From Streptomyces lydicus (GTDB lineage: Bacteria > Actinomycetota > Actinomycetes > Streptomycetales > Streptomycetaceae), in the NCBI RefSeq assembly GCF_004125265.1, contig NZ_RDTE01000003.1:3534001-3598000 (forward strand): 64,000 nucleotides of DNA. The letters run 5' to 3'. Both the position numbers and the translations under genes were made by a program. Shown here in pieces: positions 47,936 through 56,128 of this stretch (position 1 is its first letter; each line of letters opens with the position of its first letter). The notes beneath the pieces are model-generated. The model did no database searches. It saw nothing but the letters and a program-made list of their open reading frames with translations, and was not told the origin of the DNA.

Positions 47936-48808
47936 TCAGCGACTCAGCCGCCGGAAGCGCCGTACCGCCAGCGGCAGGAAGACCGCAGTGAGGGCGACCG
48001 GCCAGAGCACCGCCATCAGCACCGCATGCTGTTCGACCCAACTGCCGCCCTTCGTGGCCGGGTTGCCGAAGAGCTCCCGGATGGCGCCGGCCGTCGAGGA
48101 GACCGGGTTCCACATGGCGATCGTGCCCAGCCAGTCCGGCATCATCGACGGCGGGGTGAACACGCTGGAGATCATGCCGAAGGGGAAGGCAACGGCGTAC
48201 AGGCCGCCGGCCGATTCCTGGTTGGGCGCCAGGAGTCCGAGATAGACCCCGATCCAGGTGAGGGCGAAGCGCAGGAGCAGCAGCAGACCGAAGGCGGCGA
48301 GGGTGGCAGCCGGGCTGCCGTGGGAGCGCCAGCCGACGACCACGGCGATGGCGGCCAGCACCACGAGGTCGACGGCCGCGCCGATCACATCCGCGACCCC
48401 GCGCCCGCTGACCACGGCGGACGTCGCCATCGGCAGGGAGCGGAACCGGTCGGTGACCCCGTGGTCCCGGTCGACGACGATGGCCACCGCGGTGTTCATG
48501 AAACCGAAGGAGATCGTCATCGCGAAGATGCCGGGCATCGCGAACGTCGGGTAGTCCACCCCGTCGCCGACGTTCATCGCGCTGCCGAAGACATAGACGA
48601 AGAGCAGCACGGAGACGATCGGGAAGCCCAGCTGCCAGGCGATGATCACGGGCTGCCGGACGAGATGGGTCAGATCCCGGCGGACGATGGTCAGACAGTC
48701 GGCGAAGGCCCAGTAGAGACGGCGCGCGGGGCCGTCGTCCGCACCGGCCGGCCTCCAGGGGGCGGGGCCGTCGTCGCAGGGGATCCGTGGCACGGTGTCG
48801 GCGCTCAT
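47936..48808 (-). CDS. ABC-2 type permease of a drug exporter (DrrB-like)
   Basis: A 290-residue integral membrane permease with six predicted helices, of the ABC-2/DrrB family that exports antibiotics or lipids. The basic cytoplasmic start (TIVRRDLTHLVRQPVIIAWQ) and the amphipathic segment before the last helices (MWNPVSSTAGAIRELFGNP) are typical. Its ATG overlaps the ATPase stop codon (ATGA) with GGAGG nearby, so the two are coupled. The substrate is unknown; the divergent TetR suggests inducible drug efflux. Confidence 0.9.
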   Translation of the reverse strand: MSADTVPRIPCDDGPAPWRPAGADDGPARRLYWAFADCLTIVRRDLTHLVRQPVIIAWQLGFPIVSVLLFVYVFGSAMNVGDGVDYPTFAMPGIFAMTISFGFMNTAVAIVVDRDHGVTDRFRSLPMATSAVVSGRGVADVIGAAVDLVVLAAIAVVVGWRSHGSPAATLAAFGLLLLLRFALTWIGVYLGLLAPNQESAGGLYAVAFPFGMISSVFTPPSMMPDWLGTIAMWNPVSSTAGAIRELFGNPATKGGSWVEQHAVLMAVLWPVALTAVFLPLAVRRFRRLSR

Positions 48809-49905
48809 GCGGCTGCCTCCTTCCCGGCCTCGGCCGTACTGCGACCGGTGGCCGTACCGCGACCGGTGGCCGTGCCGCGCCCCGTGAGGCGCAGAAAGAC
48901 CTCGTCGAGCGTCGGACGGCGCAGCCCGATGTCCTCGACGCCGATGCCCTCGTCCTGGAGGGTGCGCGCGACCTCGGTCAGTGCCGCGACGCCTTCCGTC
49001 ACCGGGGCGCCGACCCGCCGCTCCGCCTCGTCCGTCGTGGGCGGTACGCCGTTCGCGGCGACCCGGGCCACGGCCCGCACCGCGTGCGGGAGGCCGGCCG
49101 GCTCGCGCAGCACCACCTGCAGGCGTTCGCCGCCGACCTGCCGCTTCAGCTCGGCGGGCGTACCGTCGGCGATGGTCCGCCCGTGTTCGATGACGGAGAT
49201 CCGGTCGGCCAACTGGTCCGCCTCGTCGAGGTATTGGGTGGTCAGCAACACGGTGGTGCCGGTCGCGGCGAGCCGGCGGACGGCCTCCCAGACCTCGTTG
49301 CGGCCGCGCGGGTCGAGGCCGGTGGTCGGCTCGTCCAGGAACAGCACCTCGGGTGCGAGGATCAGGCTCGCGGCGAGGTCGAGGCGGCGGCGCATCCCGC
49401 CGCTGTAGGTGCGGGCGGATTTCTCGCCCGCGTCGCCCAGCCCGAACTGGTCCAGCAGCTCCGTCGCGCGCGCCCGCGCCCGGCGGGCGCCCAGGTGGAA
49501 GAGCCTGCCGAACATCTCCAGGTTCTGGCGGCCGGTCAGGATGCCGTCCACGGCGGCATCCTGGCCCGCCAGTCCGATCCGGGCGCGCACCCGCTGCGGC
49601 GACCGCGTCACCTCGTGTCCGGCGACCGTCGCCCGTCCGCCGTCCGGCCGCAGCAGGGTGGCCAGGATGCGCACGACGGTGGTCTTGCCCGCGCCGTTCG
49701 GCCCGAGCAGGCCGTGCACCGTGCCGCGGTGGACGGCGAGGTCGAGGCCGTCCAGAGCCCGCTTGTCGCCGTACCGCTTCTCCAGGCCCTCCGCGAGAAC
49801 CGCCGCATCCGGCGGTGGCGATGGCGACGGTGGTGCCTGCGCGGCGGCCGCCGCCCCCGCCTCTCCCCCTGCTCCGCACCCTGCCCCGTCCATCCTGCCG
49901 GTCAT
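48805..49905 (-). CDS. ABC exporter ATPase (DrrA-like)
   Basis: A 366-residue ATPase of the DrrA/daunorubicin-resistance family. Walker A GPNGAGKTT, signature YSGGMRRRL, Walker B LFLDEPTTGLDPRGR and the H-loop region are complete; the C-terminal DUF4162-type domain ends in PTLDEVFLRLTG. GGAGGGGG lies seven bases before the ATG at 49905. The C terminus carries a GTAT repeat (GRGTATGRGTATGRSTA). It is co-translated with the permease, and two palindromic operators lie upstream. Confidence 0.93.
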   Translation of the reverse strand: MTGRMDGAGCGAGGEAGAAAAAQAPPSPSPPPDAAVLAEGLEKRYGDKRALDGLDLAVHRGTVHGLLGPNGAGKTTVVRILATLLRPDGGRATVAGHEVTRSPQRVRARIGLAGQDAAVDGILTGRQNLEMFGRLFHLGARRARARATELLDQFGLGDAGEKSARTYSGGMRRRLDLAASLILAPEVLFLDEPTTGLDPRGRNEVWEAVRRLAATGTTVLLTTQYLDEADQLADRISVIEHGRTIADGTPAELKRQVGGERLQVVLREPAGLPHAVRAVARVAANGVPPTTDEAERRVGAPVTEGVAALTEVARTLQDEGIGVEDIGLRRPTLDEVFLRLTGRGTATGRGTATGRSTAEAGKEAAA

Positions 49906-49931
49906 CGTCGAACCCCCTCCGGTCGAAAACT

Positions 49932-49967
49932 GGGTACACCGTACCCGATTACGCGTACGCCGTACCC
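49932..49967. promoter_or_regulatory. Two phased TetR operators (GGGTAC-3-GTACCC)
   Basis: GGGTAC-acc-GTACCC (49932-49946) is perfect; GCGTAC-gcc-GTACCC (49953-49967) differs at one position. Their centres are 21 bp apart, two helical turns. A larger inverted repeat AAAACTGGGTAC / GTACCCAGTTTT (49926-49937 and 49962-49973) frames both. They lie between the ABC and TetR genes. Confidence 0.85.
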
Positions 49968-50000
49968 AGTTTTTGCCGGGCGGCATAGGATGACCGCACG

Positions 50001-50771
50001 ATGACGACGACAGAACACAGCGGCGGCGGCGATATCTCACGCAGCCTGGAGCTGCTTTGGGGCCTCGGCGACCGGCCCAGCCGCGGCCCCAAACCGGGCC
50101 TCACCCTCGACCGCATCGTCACCACGGCGGTGGCGGTCGCCGATGCCGACGGGCTCGGCGCCCTGTCCATGCGCCGGGTCGCCACCGACCTCGGCGTCGG
50201 CACCATGTCCCTCTACCGCTACGTCCCGGGGAAGGCCGAACTCCTCGACCTGATGCTCGACAAGGTCTCCGCTTTCGACACCGAGGCCCACCCCGAGCCC
50301 GCCGCAGGCTGGCGCCCCGCGCTCGAAGCCCTCGCCCGCGACGACTGGCGGCGGCACCAACGGCACCCCTGGCTGCTCCAGGTAGACCAGGCCCGCCCGC
50401 TGCTCGGCCCCAGCGCCCTGGACGCAATGGAGTACGCGCTGCGCGCCCTGGCCGGCACCGGTCTCACCGACCGCGAGAAGGTGCACGTCATGGTGTCCTT
50501 CGGCGGCTTCGTCATCGGCACCGCCCGCACCGAGCTCAACTCCGCCCTCGCCGAGAAGCGGACCGGCGTCAGCAACGCGGACTTCTGGCAGGCGCAGGAG
50601 CCGGTCCTGTCCAAGGCGATGCTGAGCGGCCGCTACCCCGCCCTCGCCGGCCTGGACCAGGACACCTTCACCGATGACGGCCCCTCGGTCTTCGAACTGG
50701 GCCTGACCGCACTCCTGGACGGATTCGAAGCACTCATCGCCGCCCGCACCGCCCGAACGGACGCACCATGA
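50001..50771 (+). CDS. TetR-family regulator of the ABC exporter
   Basis: A 256-residue TetR regulator of the TetR_C subgroup (helix-turn-helix about residues 50-95, LSMRRVATDLGVGTMSLYRYV). It shares the RRVAT-L---T-SLYRYV pattern with the regulator at 32873-33607. It is divergent from the exporter with two operators between. No ribosome binding site precedes the ATG, but TAGGAT at 49986-49991 lies 9 bases upstream, consistent with a leaderless mRNA. The PPOX gene follows within 40 bases and may be co-transcribed. Confidence 0.9.
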   Translation: MTTTEHSGGGDISRSLELLWGLGDRPSRGPKPGLTLDRIVTTAVAVADADGLGALSMRRVATDLGVGTMSLYRYVPGKAELLDLMLDKVSAFDTEAHPEPAAGWRPALEALARDDWRRHQRHPWLLQVDQARPLLGPSALDAMEYALRALAGTGLTDREKVHVMVSFGGFVIGTARTELNSALAEKRTGVSNADFWQAQEPVLSKAMLSGRYPALAGLDQDTFTDDGPSVFELGLTALLDGFEALIAARTARTDAP

Positions 50772-50808
50772 AGTGACGAAACGGGCCGAATGTGCCTGTA
50801 TGGGAGCC

Positions 50809-51240
50809 ATGACGAACCCCCCGAGCCCCGGCCTCGCCCCCTTCGAGCGGCAAGGGGCGATCCTGCTGACCACGTACAAGCGGGACGGCACCGGTGTCGG
50901 CACGCCGATGAACATCGCCGTCGACGGCGATCACGCCTATCTGCGGACGTACGGCAGCGCCTGGAAGGCCAAGCGGATGCGGAACTTCCCCGAGGTGGAG
51001 ATCTGCGCCTCCACCTGGCGGGGCCGTCCCACCGGGCCCACCGTTCCTGCGCGGGTGCGGCTGCTGGACCCGCAGACCCGGGAGTACCGGCGGGCCGAGC
51101 GCTCGCTGACCCGGAAGTACCCCCTGATCCACGGGCTGTTCGTACCGCTGCTGCACCGGCTGAAGAGGGAGCGGACGCTGCATTACGAGCTGCGGCTGGT
51201 CGAAGGCGGGCCCGGGGATCAGGGTAGGGCCGGGGAGTAG
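50809..51240 (+). CDS. PPOX-class F420-dependent oxidoreductase
   Basis: A 143-residue split-barrel flavoprotein of the pyridoxamine-oxidase-like superfamily (TIGR03666-type). TTYKRDGTGVGTPMNIAVDG, YLRTYGSAWKAKRMRN and the C-terminal LHYELRL match members that use coenzyme F420. It could reduce a small organic substrate. The start may be ATG 50800 or 50809. It is close behind a TetR gene on the same strand. Confidence 0.82.
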   Translation: MTNPPSPGLAPFERQGAILLTTYKRDGTGVGTPMNIAVDGDHAYLRTYGSAWKAKRMRNFPEVEICASTWRGRPTGPTVPARVRLLDPQTREYRRAERSLTRKYPLIHGLFVPLLHRLKRERTLHYELRLVEGGPGDQGRAGE

Positions 51241-51322
51241 AGCGGGTCAGGGAACCGGGCGCGGCCGGGTCCCACTGAGGCGGTCGCGGCGACCGCTCAG
51301 GCATCCCGGGTGGGCCCGTGTG

Positions 51323-51967
51323 TCACCTTCGCCAGAACAGGTGATGCGTCACGCCGCTCGGGCTGGGCACGACGTCGAGGTGGAACCGGTCGAGCAGTTC
51401 ATCGGGCGACTCCCAGAGCCGTGTCCCGGATCCGAGCTCCCTCTGCGAGACGGCCACATGCAGGGTGTCCACGAGGCCGGCGTCAAGGAACTCCCGGATG
51501 GTCGTGGCCCCGCCACCGAGTCGGACGTCCTCGCCCTGCGCGGCCTCCCGCGCCTGCTCGAGGACCGTGGCCGGGTCGCCGCCGACGAAGTGGAACGTGG
51601 TGTCGGAGAGCGTGAGCGGAGGACGCTCGTGGTGGGTCATGACGAACACCGGGGTGTGGAACGGGGGCTCGTCACCCCACCAGCCGTTCCACTCATGGTC
51701 GCTCCAGGGGCCGCGATAGGGCCCGAACTTGTTACGGCCCATGATCTCGGCGCCGATGTTGCGTGCGTAGTCCCGCGTGAAGTAGTCGTCGAGGCCGCGG
51801 CTGCCTCCGGGGTCGGTGCGCATGGGCCAGCTCGCCGTGGCGCCGGCCCAGGCGAAAAGCTCCCCGGGGTCCGCATGGCCGAACGGTCTCTCCAAGCTCT
51901 GGTGCTCACCGGCACCGAACCCATCACGCGAGACATTGAAGTTCTGGACTCTCAGCAGCTGAGCCAC
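51323..51967 (-). CDS. RibD C-terminal / dihydrofolate reductase-like protein
   Basis: A 214-residue protein with the RibD_C dihydrofolate-reductase-like fold: RVQNFNVSRDGFGAG at the N terminus, IMGRNKFGPYRGPW, VFVMTHHERPPL and RLGGGATTIREFLDAGLVD are the usual blocks. Stand-alone members act as NADPH-dependent reductases of unknown substrate and are often seen as deaminase-reductase proteins. TTTCCTCC upstream gives a fair ribosome binding site. A GGTATC repeat/inverted repeat precedes it. Confidence 0.85.
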   Translation of the reverse strand: MAQLLRVQNFNVSRDGFGAGEHQSLERPFGHADPGELFAWAGATASWPMRTDPGGSRGLDDYFTRDYARNIGAEIMGRNKFGPYRGPWSDHEWNGWWGDEPPFHTPVFVMTHHERPPLTLSDTTFHFVGGDPATVLEQAREAAQGEDVRLGGGATTIREFLDAGLVDTLHVAVSQRELGSGTRLWESPDELLDRFHLDVVPSPSGVTHHLFWRR

Positions 51968-51987
51968 GCGTTTCCTCCTGCCGTTGT

Positions 51988-52130
51988 CGATACCGATGTC
52001 GGTATCGGTATCGGTATCGGGGGCGAGTCAGTGTCGGGGTGACGGCGGTGTCGCGGACGACGTCGGGGCCGGGGAGACTGTCGGAGCCGAGGAGACTGTC
52101 GGGGCCGGCCGGCGGGACTGTCGGAGCCGG
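51988..52130. repeat. GGTATC inverted/direct repeats and 18-bp repeats
   Basis: CGATACCG-atgt-CGGTATCG (51988-52007) is an inverted repeat followed by further GGTATC copies, placed as an operator for the RibD-like gene. Then 18-bp units built on GGGGCCGGGGAGACTGTC repeat at about 52065-52130. Confidence 0.6.
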
Positions 52131-52166
52131 GCGAACTCATCGCCACGGCTGTGGCAAAGACCCGCC

Positions 52167-53162
52167 CTACCGCCGCCGCAGCAGCCTGCGCACCCAGACG
52201 ACCAGTGCCGTGGCCACCGCGAGGATCACCGCTCCCTTGATGAAGCCGGGGTCCAGGTCCGTCCCCTGACTGCCCTTGCCGGCCTGGCCGCCTGCGCCGT
52301 CGCCGTTCGACGGGTCGTCCTTCACCGAGTCCGGCAGCTGAGCGTCGCTCAGGCCGACCGGCTTGACCTCGCTGTCGTTGCCCTCCGAGCCGTACATCAG
52401 GGTGCGGCCGTCGGGGGTGAAGGTGACCGATTCGCCCTGCTGCTGGATCGGTACGCCCACACTGCCGAGGTCCTTCGGGCGGCCGTCCTGCCAGCGGAAG
52501 ATCCGGGCGCCGAAGTAGCTGCGCAGCACCAGACGGGTGCCGTCGGGGGAGAACGCACCGTCGGTCACCCACAGATCGACCGGCGCGGCCTTGCGGAAGA
52601 CGTTGGTGCCGGAGGTGGTGAGCCGCTGCGGGCCCGCGTAGAGGGCGCCGCCGCCGTCCTGCTTCTTGCTGGCGATGTAGACCCGGCCGGTCTTGGGGTG
52701 CACCATCAGCGCTTCGGCGTCCCGTGGCCCGTCGGCGTACTTCACATCGAACTGGGTCGCCGTCACCGTCGCGTCGCGCAGCTTCTTCGGTTCGGGAAAG
52801 CGGTAGATCCAGACGTGATCCCAGCTGCCGCCGAGGTTGTCGCCGATATCGCCGAGGTAGATGTTGCCGTCCGGGCCGGTCGAAATGGCCTCGACATCAC
52901 GCGGCTTGCCGATGCCGCGCAGCGTGATCCGGGCGACCGTACGGCCGGAGCGGCCGTCGACCGCGTAGACGTAGGGGCCGTCGTCGCTGTCGTTGTGGGT
53001 CCAGTAGATCCCGGGGTGCGCCCGGCTGGCGGCCAGGCCGCTGGACTCGGTGATCCGGGGATCGCCGATGGTGAAGCCGTCGGGCTCGTCGGCGGCGGCG
53101 GGCACCACGGCCGCCGACCACAGGATTCCCGCGGCACCGGCCGCGCACAGAAGCGAACGCAT
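52167..53162 (-). CDS. Secreted, C-terminally anchored beta-propeller-like protein
   Basis: A 331-residue exported protein. A Sec signal peptide (LLCAAGAAGILWSAAVVPAAADE) precedes a WD40/SMP-30-like propeller (about residues 28-260) with repeat blocks such as PDGNIYLGDIGDN, HPKTGRVYIAS and FSPDGTRLVL. A Gly/Gln/Ser linker and a C-terminal membrane helix with an arginine end (VVWVRRLLRRR) anchor it. Probable role: extracellular binding or hydrolysis; unknown. It may also start at GTG 53168. It is divergent from an SGNH hydrolase gene. Confidence 0.8.
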   Translation of the reverse strand: MRSLLCAAGAAGILWSAAVVPAAADEPDGFTIGDPRITESSGLAASRAHPGIYWTHNDSDDGPYVYAVDGRSGRTVARITLRGIGKPRDVEAISTGPDGNIYLGDIGDNLGGSWDHVWIYRFPEPKKLRDATVTATQFDVKYADGPRDAEALMVHPKTGRVYIASKKQDGGGALYAGPQRLTTSGTNVFRKAAPVDLWVTDGAFSPDGTRLVLRSYFGARIFRWQDGRPKDLGSVGVPIQQQGESVTFTPDGRTLMYGSEGNDSEVKPVGLSDAQLPDSVKDDPSNGDGAGGQAGKGSQGTDLDPGFIKGAVILAVATALVVWVRRLLRRR

Positions 53163-53320
53163 GGGCACAGACTGCCATCCCCGGCCACCGGACGTGGGCG
53201 CAAGCCACCGGCCTCCGCCCCGTCGGCCGCACCGCGTCGGCCCTCCCCTCACCGCACCGCGGGCCGGGCGTGTCCAGCGTCACGTACCGAGCAGTAGGGG
53301 GTCTCGGCCATCATGGCCGG

Positions 53321-54013
53321 ATGAGGATCATGTTCGTCGGTGACTCGATGACCATTGGGAGCACCGGCGATTTCACGTGGCGCTACCGGATGTGGCAGCA
53401 CCTGAACGCGACGTTCGACGGCCCGTACGCCATCGTCGGACCACGCCACACGCTTCACGACCCGGCCACGGGCGCCCCCACCTCCACCGCCTACGCCGAC
53501 CCCGGCTTCCCCGAGGAGGCCCGCCGCCACCTCGCCGGCTGGGGCGAGGGTTGGCTGCACATGGCGCCGCTGATCGGTGACATGGTGCGCCGCTACGAAG
53601 CCGACACCCTGCTGGTCTCGCTCGGCCTGATCGACCTCGGCTTCTACACCAACGCCGAGCAGACCGCCCAGAACGTGCGGGAGTTCATGGCCCGGGCCCG
53701 GACGGCGGCGCCGCACCTGCGGGCGGTGCTGATGCCGGTGATACCCAATGTGCGGGCGGTGGAGGACCCCCCGTTCGGCGCGCAGTGCGAGCGCTTCAAC
53801 GAACTGCTGGCCAAGGCCGTCGCCGATCTCTCCACCCCCGCCTCGCCGTTGCTGCTGGCCTCCGAACCGGACGGCTGGGAGATCGACCGCGCCACCTACG
53901 ACGGGACGCATCCGTCGGAGTCGGGGGAGCGACTGCTCGCGGGGGCGTTCGCCGGGGCGATGCATCAGGCATGGGGCGTCGGGGCGGCGTACGGGGTGCT
54001 GTCCTCGCGCTGA
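53321..54013 (+). CDS. SGNH/GDSL hydrolase
   Basis: A 230-residue SGNH-family esterase or lipase. Block I is MFVGDSMTIGS (nucleophile Ser), block III approximates LVSLGLIDLGF (the usual Asn is replaced, a possible loss of oxyanion residue), and block V is TYDGTHPSESG with catalytic Asp and His. There is no signal peptide, so it is cytosolic. The ATG at 53321 has GGCCGG only; the frame is open 17 codons further. Its last codons and stop are repeated three times in tandem. Confidence 0.82.
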   Translation: MRIMFVGDSMTIGSTGDFTWRYRMWQHLNATFDGPYAIVGPRHTLHDPATGAPTSTAYADPGFPEEARRHLAGWGEGWLHMAPLIGDMVRRYEADTLLVSLGLIDLGFYTNAEQTAQNVREFMARARTAAPHLRAVLMPVIPNVRAVEDPPFGAQCERFNELLAKAVADLSTPASPLLLASEPDGWEIDRATYDGTHPSESGERLLAGAFAGAMHQAWGVGAAYGVLSSR

Positions 54014-54095
54014 GGGTTGCGCGGGCGGTGTGCTGTCCTCCCGCTGAGAGTTGCGGGCGGTGCGCTGTCCTCCCGCTGAGCAAGGCGGGGCGGTG
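53996..54095. repeat. Three tandem copies of the SGNH hydrolase 3' end
   Basis: The segment GTGCTGTCCTCGCGCTGA, coding Val-Leu-Ser-Ser-Arg-stop, starts three diverged units at 53996, about 54030 and about 54062 (32-34 bp each). Only the first belongs to the gene. Confidence 0.85.
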
Positions 54096-54111
54096 TGCCG
54101 GGGAGGTGCCC

Positions 54112-54690
54112 CTACGGACGCGTCCACGAGTCGGCCAGTGCGCACAGCTCCGCCAGTGCCGCCTCCGTGCGCGCGCGGTCGCCGGTGACCAGGAAGTCGG
54201 TCTGCAGGCCCGCGTAGGCGCTGTTGAGGAAGGTGGCGTGCACCCGCGCCACGTCGGGGGCGAGGCCGCGGGCCTGCAGAGCCCCGGCCACGAATGCGGC
54301 GCGGTCCGCGAGGAACTTCGGGACCCGGCCGCCGAGCCGGCCGGCCGCCGCCAGCCCCTCGATCTCATGGATGAGCCGGGTCGCCCCGATGTTCCCGGGC
54401 TCCAGATGGCGCCGCCAGGAATCCCGCACGATCGCGCCGATACCGCGCGAGGTGTCGTCCCAGCCCTCGGTGGCCCGCAGTTGCCCGTGCTGGATCTCGT
54501 CCAGCCGCTCCAGCACGGCGGTGAGCAGATCGTCCTTGTCCGCGAAGTGGTGGGTGATCACCCGAGTGCTGTGCCCCAGCGCCTGGGCCAGCGGGCGGAG
54601 CGAGAGGCCCGCGATCCCGGTCTCGGCCAAGTGGTCGATGACCGCGTCCAGGATTTCGGTACGACGGTGCGGGTCGCGGGGCCTGGCCAT
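54112..54690 (-). CDS. TetR-family regulator of the MFS gene
   Basis: A 192-residue TetR regulator (helix-turn-helix about residues 20-65, SLRPLAQALGHSTRVITHHF) with a TetR_C_6-like ligand domain. It is divergent from an MFS transporter gene. The gap holds CGTTAACG (54756-54763) and AACG-7-CGTT (54745-54759), likely operator parts. It probably represses the transporter until the drug or metabolite binds. Confidence 0.88.
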   Translation of the reverse strand: MARPRDPHRRTEILDAVIDHLAETGIAGLSLRPLAQALGHSTRVITHHFADKDDLLTAVLERLDEIQHGQLRATEGWDDTSRGIGAIVRDSWRRHLEPGNIGATRLIHEIEGLAAAGRLGGRVPKFLADRAAFVAGALQARGLAPDVARVHATFLNSAYAGLQTDFLVTGDRARTEAALAELCALADSWTRP

Positions 54691-54765
54691 CGGTCGGACT
54701 CCTAGCGGTGCGGGGGTCTTCGGGCGACCCACCTTAATTAGGGAAACGAATGTTACGTTAACGGC

Positions 54766-56016
54766 ATGTCCGCCACTCCCGCGCCGCGGCGACGCCTTCC
54801 CGCCCCCTGGCTCTGCGCCCTCACCCTGTGCGCGTTCGCCCTCCAGACCGATGACTTCGTGATCACCGGCGTACTGCCCGCCCTCGCCCGCGGGCTGACG
54901 GTCAGCCAGGCCGCGGCCGGGCAGCTCGTCACCGTCTTCTCCGTCGTCTGCGCCGTGGCCGCCCCGATCGCCGCCGTCGGCACCGCGCGGCTCCCCCGGC
55001 GCCGCCTTCTGACCACGGCCCTGGCACTCTTCTGCGTCGCCAACTTCGCGGTACTGCCGACGAGTTCGTATGCCGCGCTGATGGCACTGCGCGTACTGGC
55101 CGCGCTGGCCGCAGCCGTGGCCCTGCCCGCCGTCCTCGCCGTGACCGCCCAGCTCGCCCCGCCGGAGCGCCGGGGCCGCAGCCTGGCCACCGTCATGGCC
55201 GGGCTGACCGGCGCGGTGGTGATCGGCGTCCCGGCCGGCACCTGGACCGGTGCGGCTCTGGGCTGGCGGGCCACCTTCGCCCTCGGCGGGGTGCTCGGGC
55301 TCGCCGCGCTGCTCCTCCTCCGCGTCACCCTTCCCCCGCTGCCGCCCGTCCCCGCCGCCTCGCTCACCGCACGCCTCCGCCCGCTGAGCCGGCCTGCCGT
55401 CCTGGTCACCCTGCTCGCCGCGGTCGTCGCCGTCCTGGGAAACCTGCTGCTGCAGACCTATCTCGCGCCCTTTCTGTACGACCTCTGCGGCATCACCGCC
55501 ACCACGCTCGGCTGGCTGCTGGTGCTCACCGGCGTCGCCGGCATCTCGGGCGCCCGGGCGGGCGGCACGCTGGTGGACCGCTGGGGCGCCGGGGCCGCCT
55601 TCGCGACGGCGGCGGCGGTCTTCGCCGCTGCGACAGCCGGGCTCGCGCTGTGCGGGGCGCTACGGCCGGCCCCGCTCGGCTTCGTCGCCCCACTGCTGGT
55701 CATCTGGGCCGCAGCGGCCTGGGCGGTGCCGCCCGCCGTACAGACCCGGGTGCTGGCGCTGGCCGGCCCCGAACACGGACCGCAGGCGCTCGCGCTCACC
55801 AGTAGCGCCGTGTACGCCGGGGCCTCGCTGGGCGGCGCGCTCGGTGGCCGGCTGCTCGCCTCGCACGGCACCGGCGCACTGCCGGTGGCGGCGGCCTGCT
55901 GCGCACCGGCCGCGCTCCTGCTCTTCGCCACGGCCGGACGCCGGCCCTCGGACGGCCCCTCCGAGACGGAAACTTCCGAGGCCGGTACCTCCGAGGCGGG
56001 AACCTCTCCCGCCTGA
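54766..56016 (+). CDS. MFS transporter (drug/arabinose-efflux type)
   Basis: A 416-residue major-facilitator exporter with twelve predicted helices. The first-helix motif DDFVITGVLPALARGL and motif A-like RLPRRRLL, RALAALAAAVALPA and the GRSLATVMAG region resemble the AraJ/NepI-type DHA1 exporters. The last 25 residues are low-complexity Ser/Thr/Glu/Ala. It is paired with a divergent TetR. The substrate is unknown. Confidence 0.88.
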   Translation: MSATPAPRRRLPAPWLCALTLCAFALQTDDFVITGVLPALARGLTVSQAAAGQLVTVFSVVCAVAAPIAAVGTARLPRRRLLTTALALFCVANFAVLPTSSYAALMALRVLAALAAAVALPAVLAVTAQLAPPERRGRSLATVMAGLTGAVVIGVPAGTWTGAALGWRATFALGGVLGLAALLLLRVTLPPLPPVPAASLTARLRPLSRPAVLVTLLAAVVAVLGNLLLQTYLAPFLYDLCGITATTLGWLLVLTGVAGISGARAGGTLVDRWGAGAAFATAAAVFAAATAGLALCGALRPAPLGFVAPLLVIWAAAAWAVPPAVQTRVLALAGPEHGPQALALTSSAVYAGASLGGALGGRLLASHGTGALPVAAACCAPAALLLFATAGRRPSDGPSETETSEAGTSEAGTSPA

Positions 56017-56128
56017 CCACGGCAGGGGACGTACGGTCAACGGGTCATGCCTGCCGCGCCCGCCGCGCCGCGGACTTCCCCGCGCGGTCCTTGCGTCGAG
56101 CGCACTCCAAGGCGTTGGCTGGACCACC

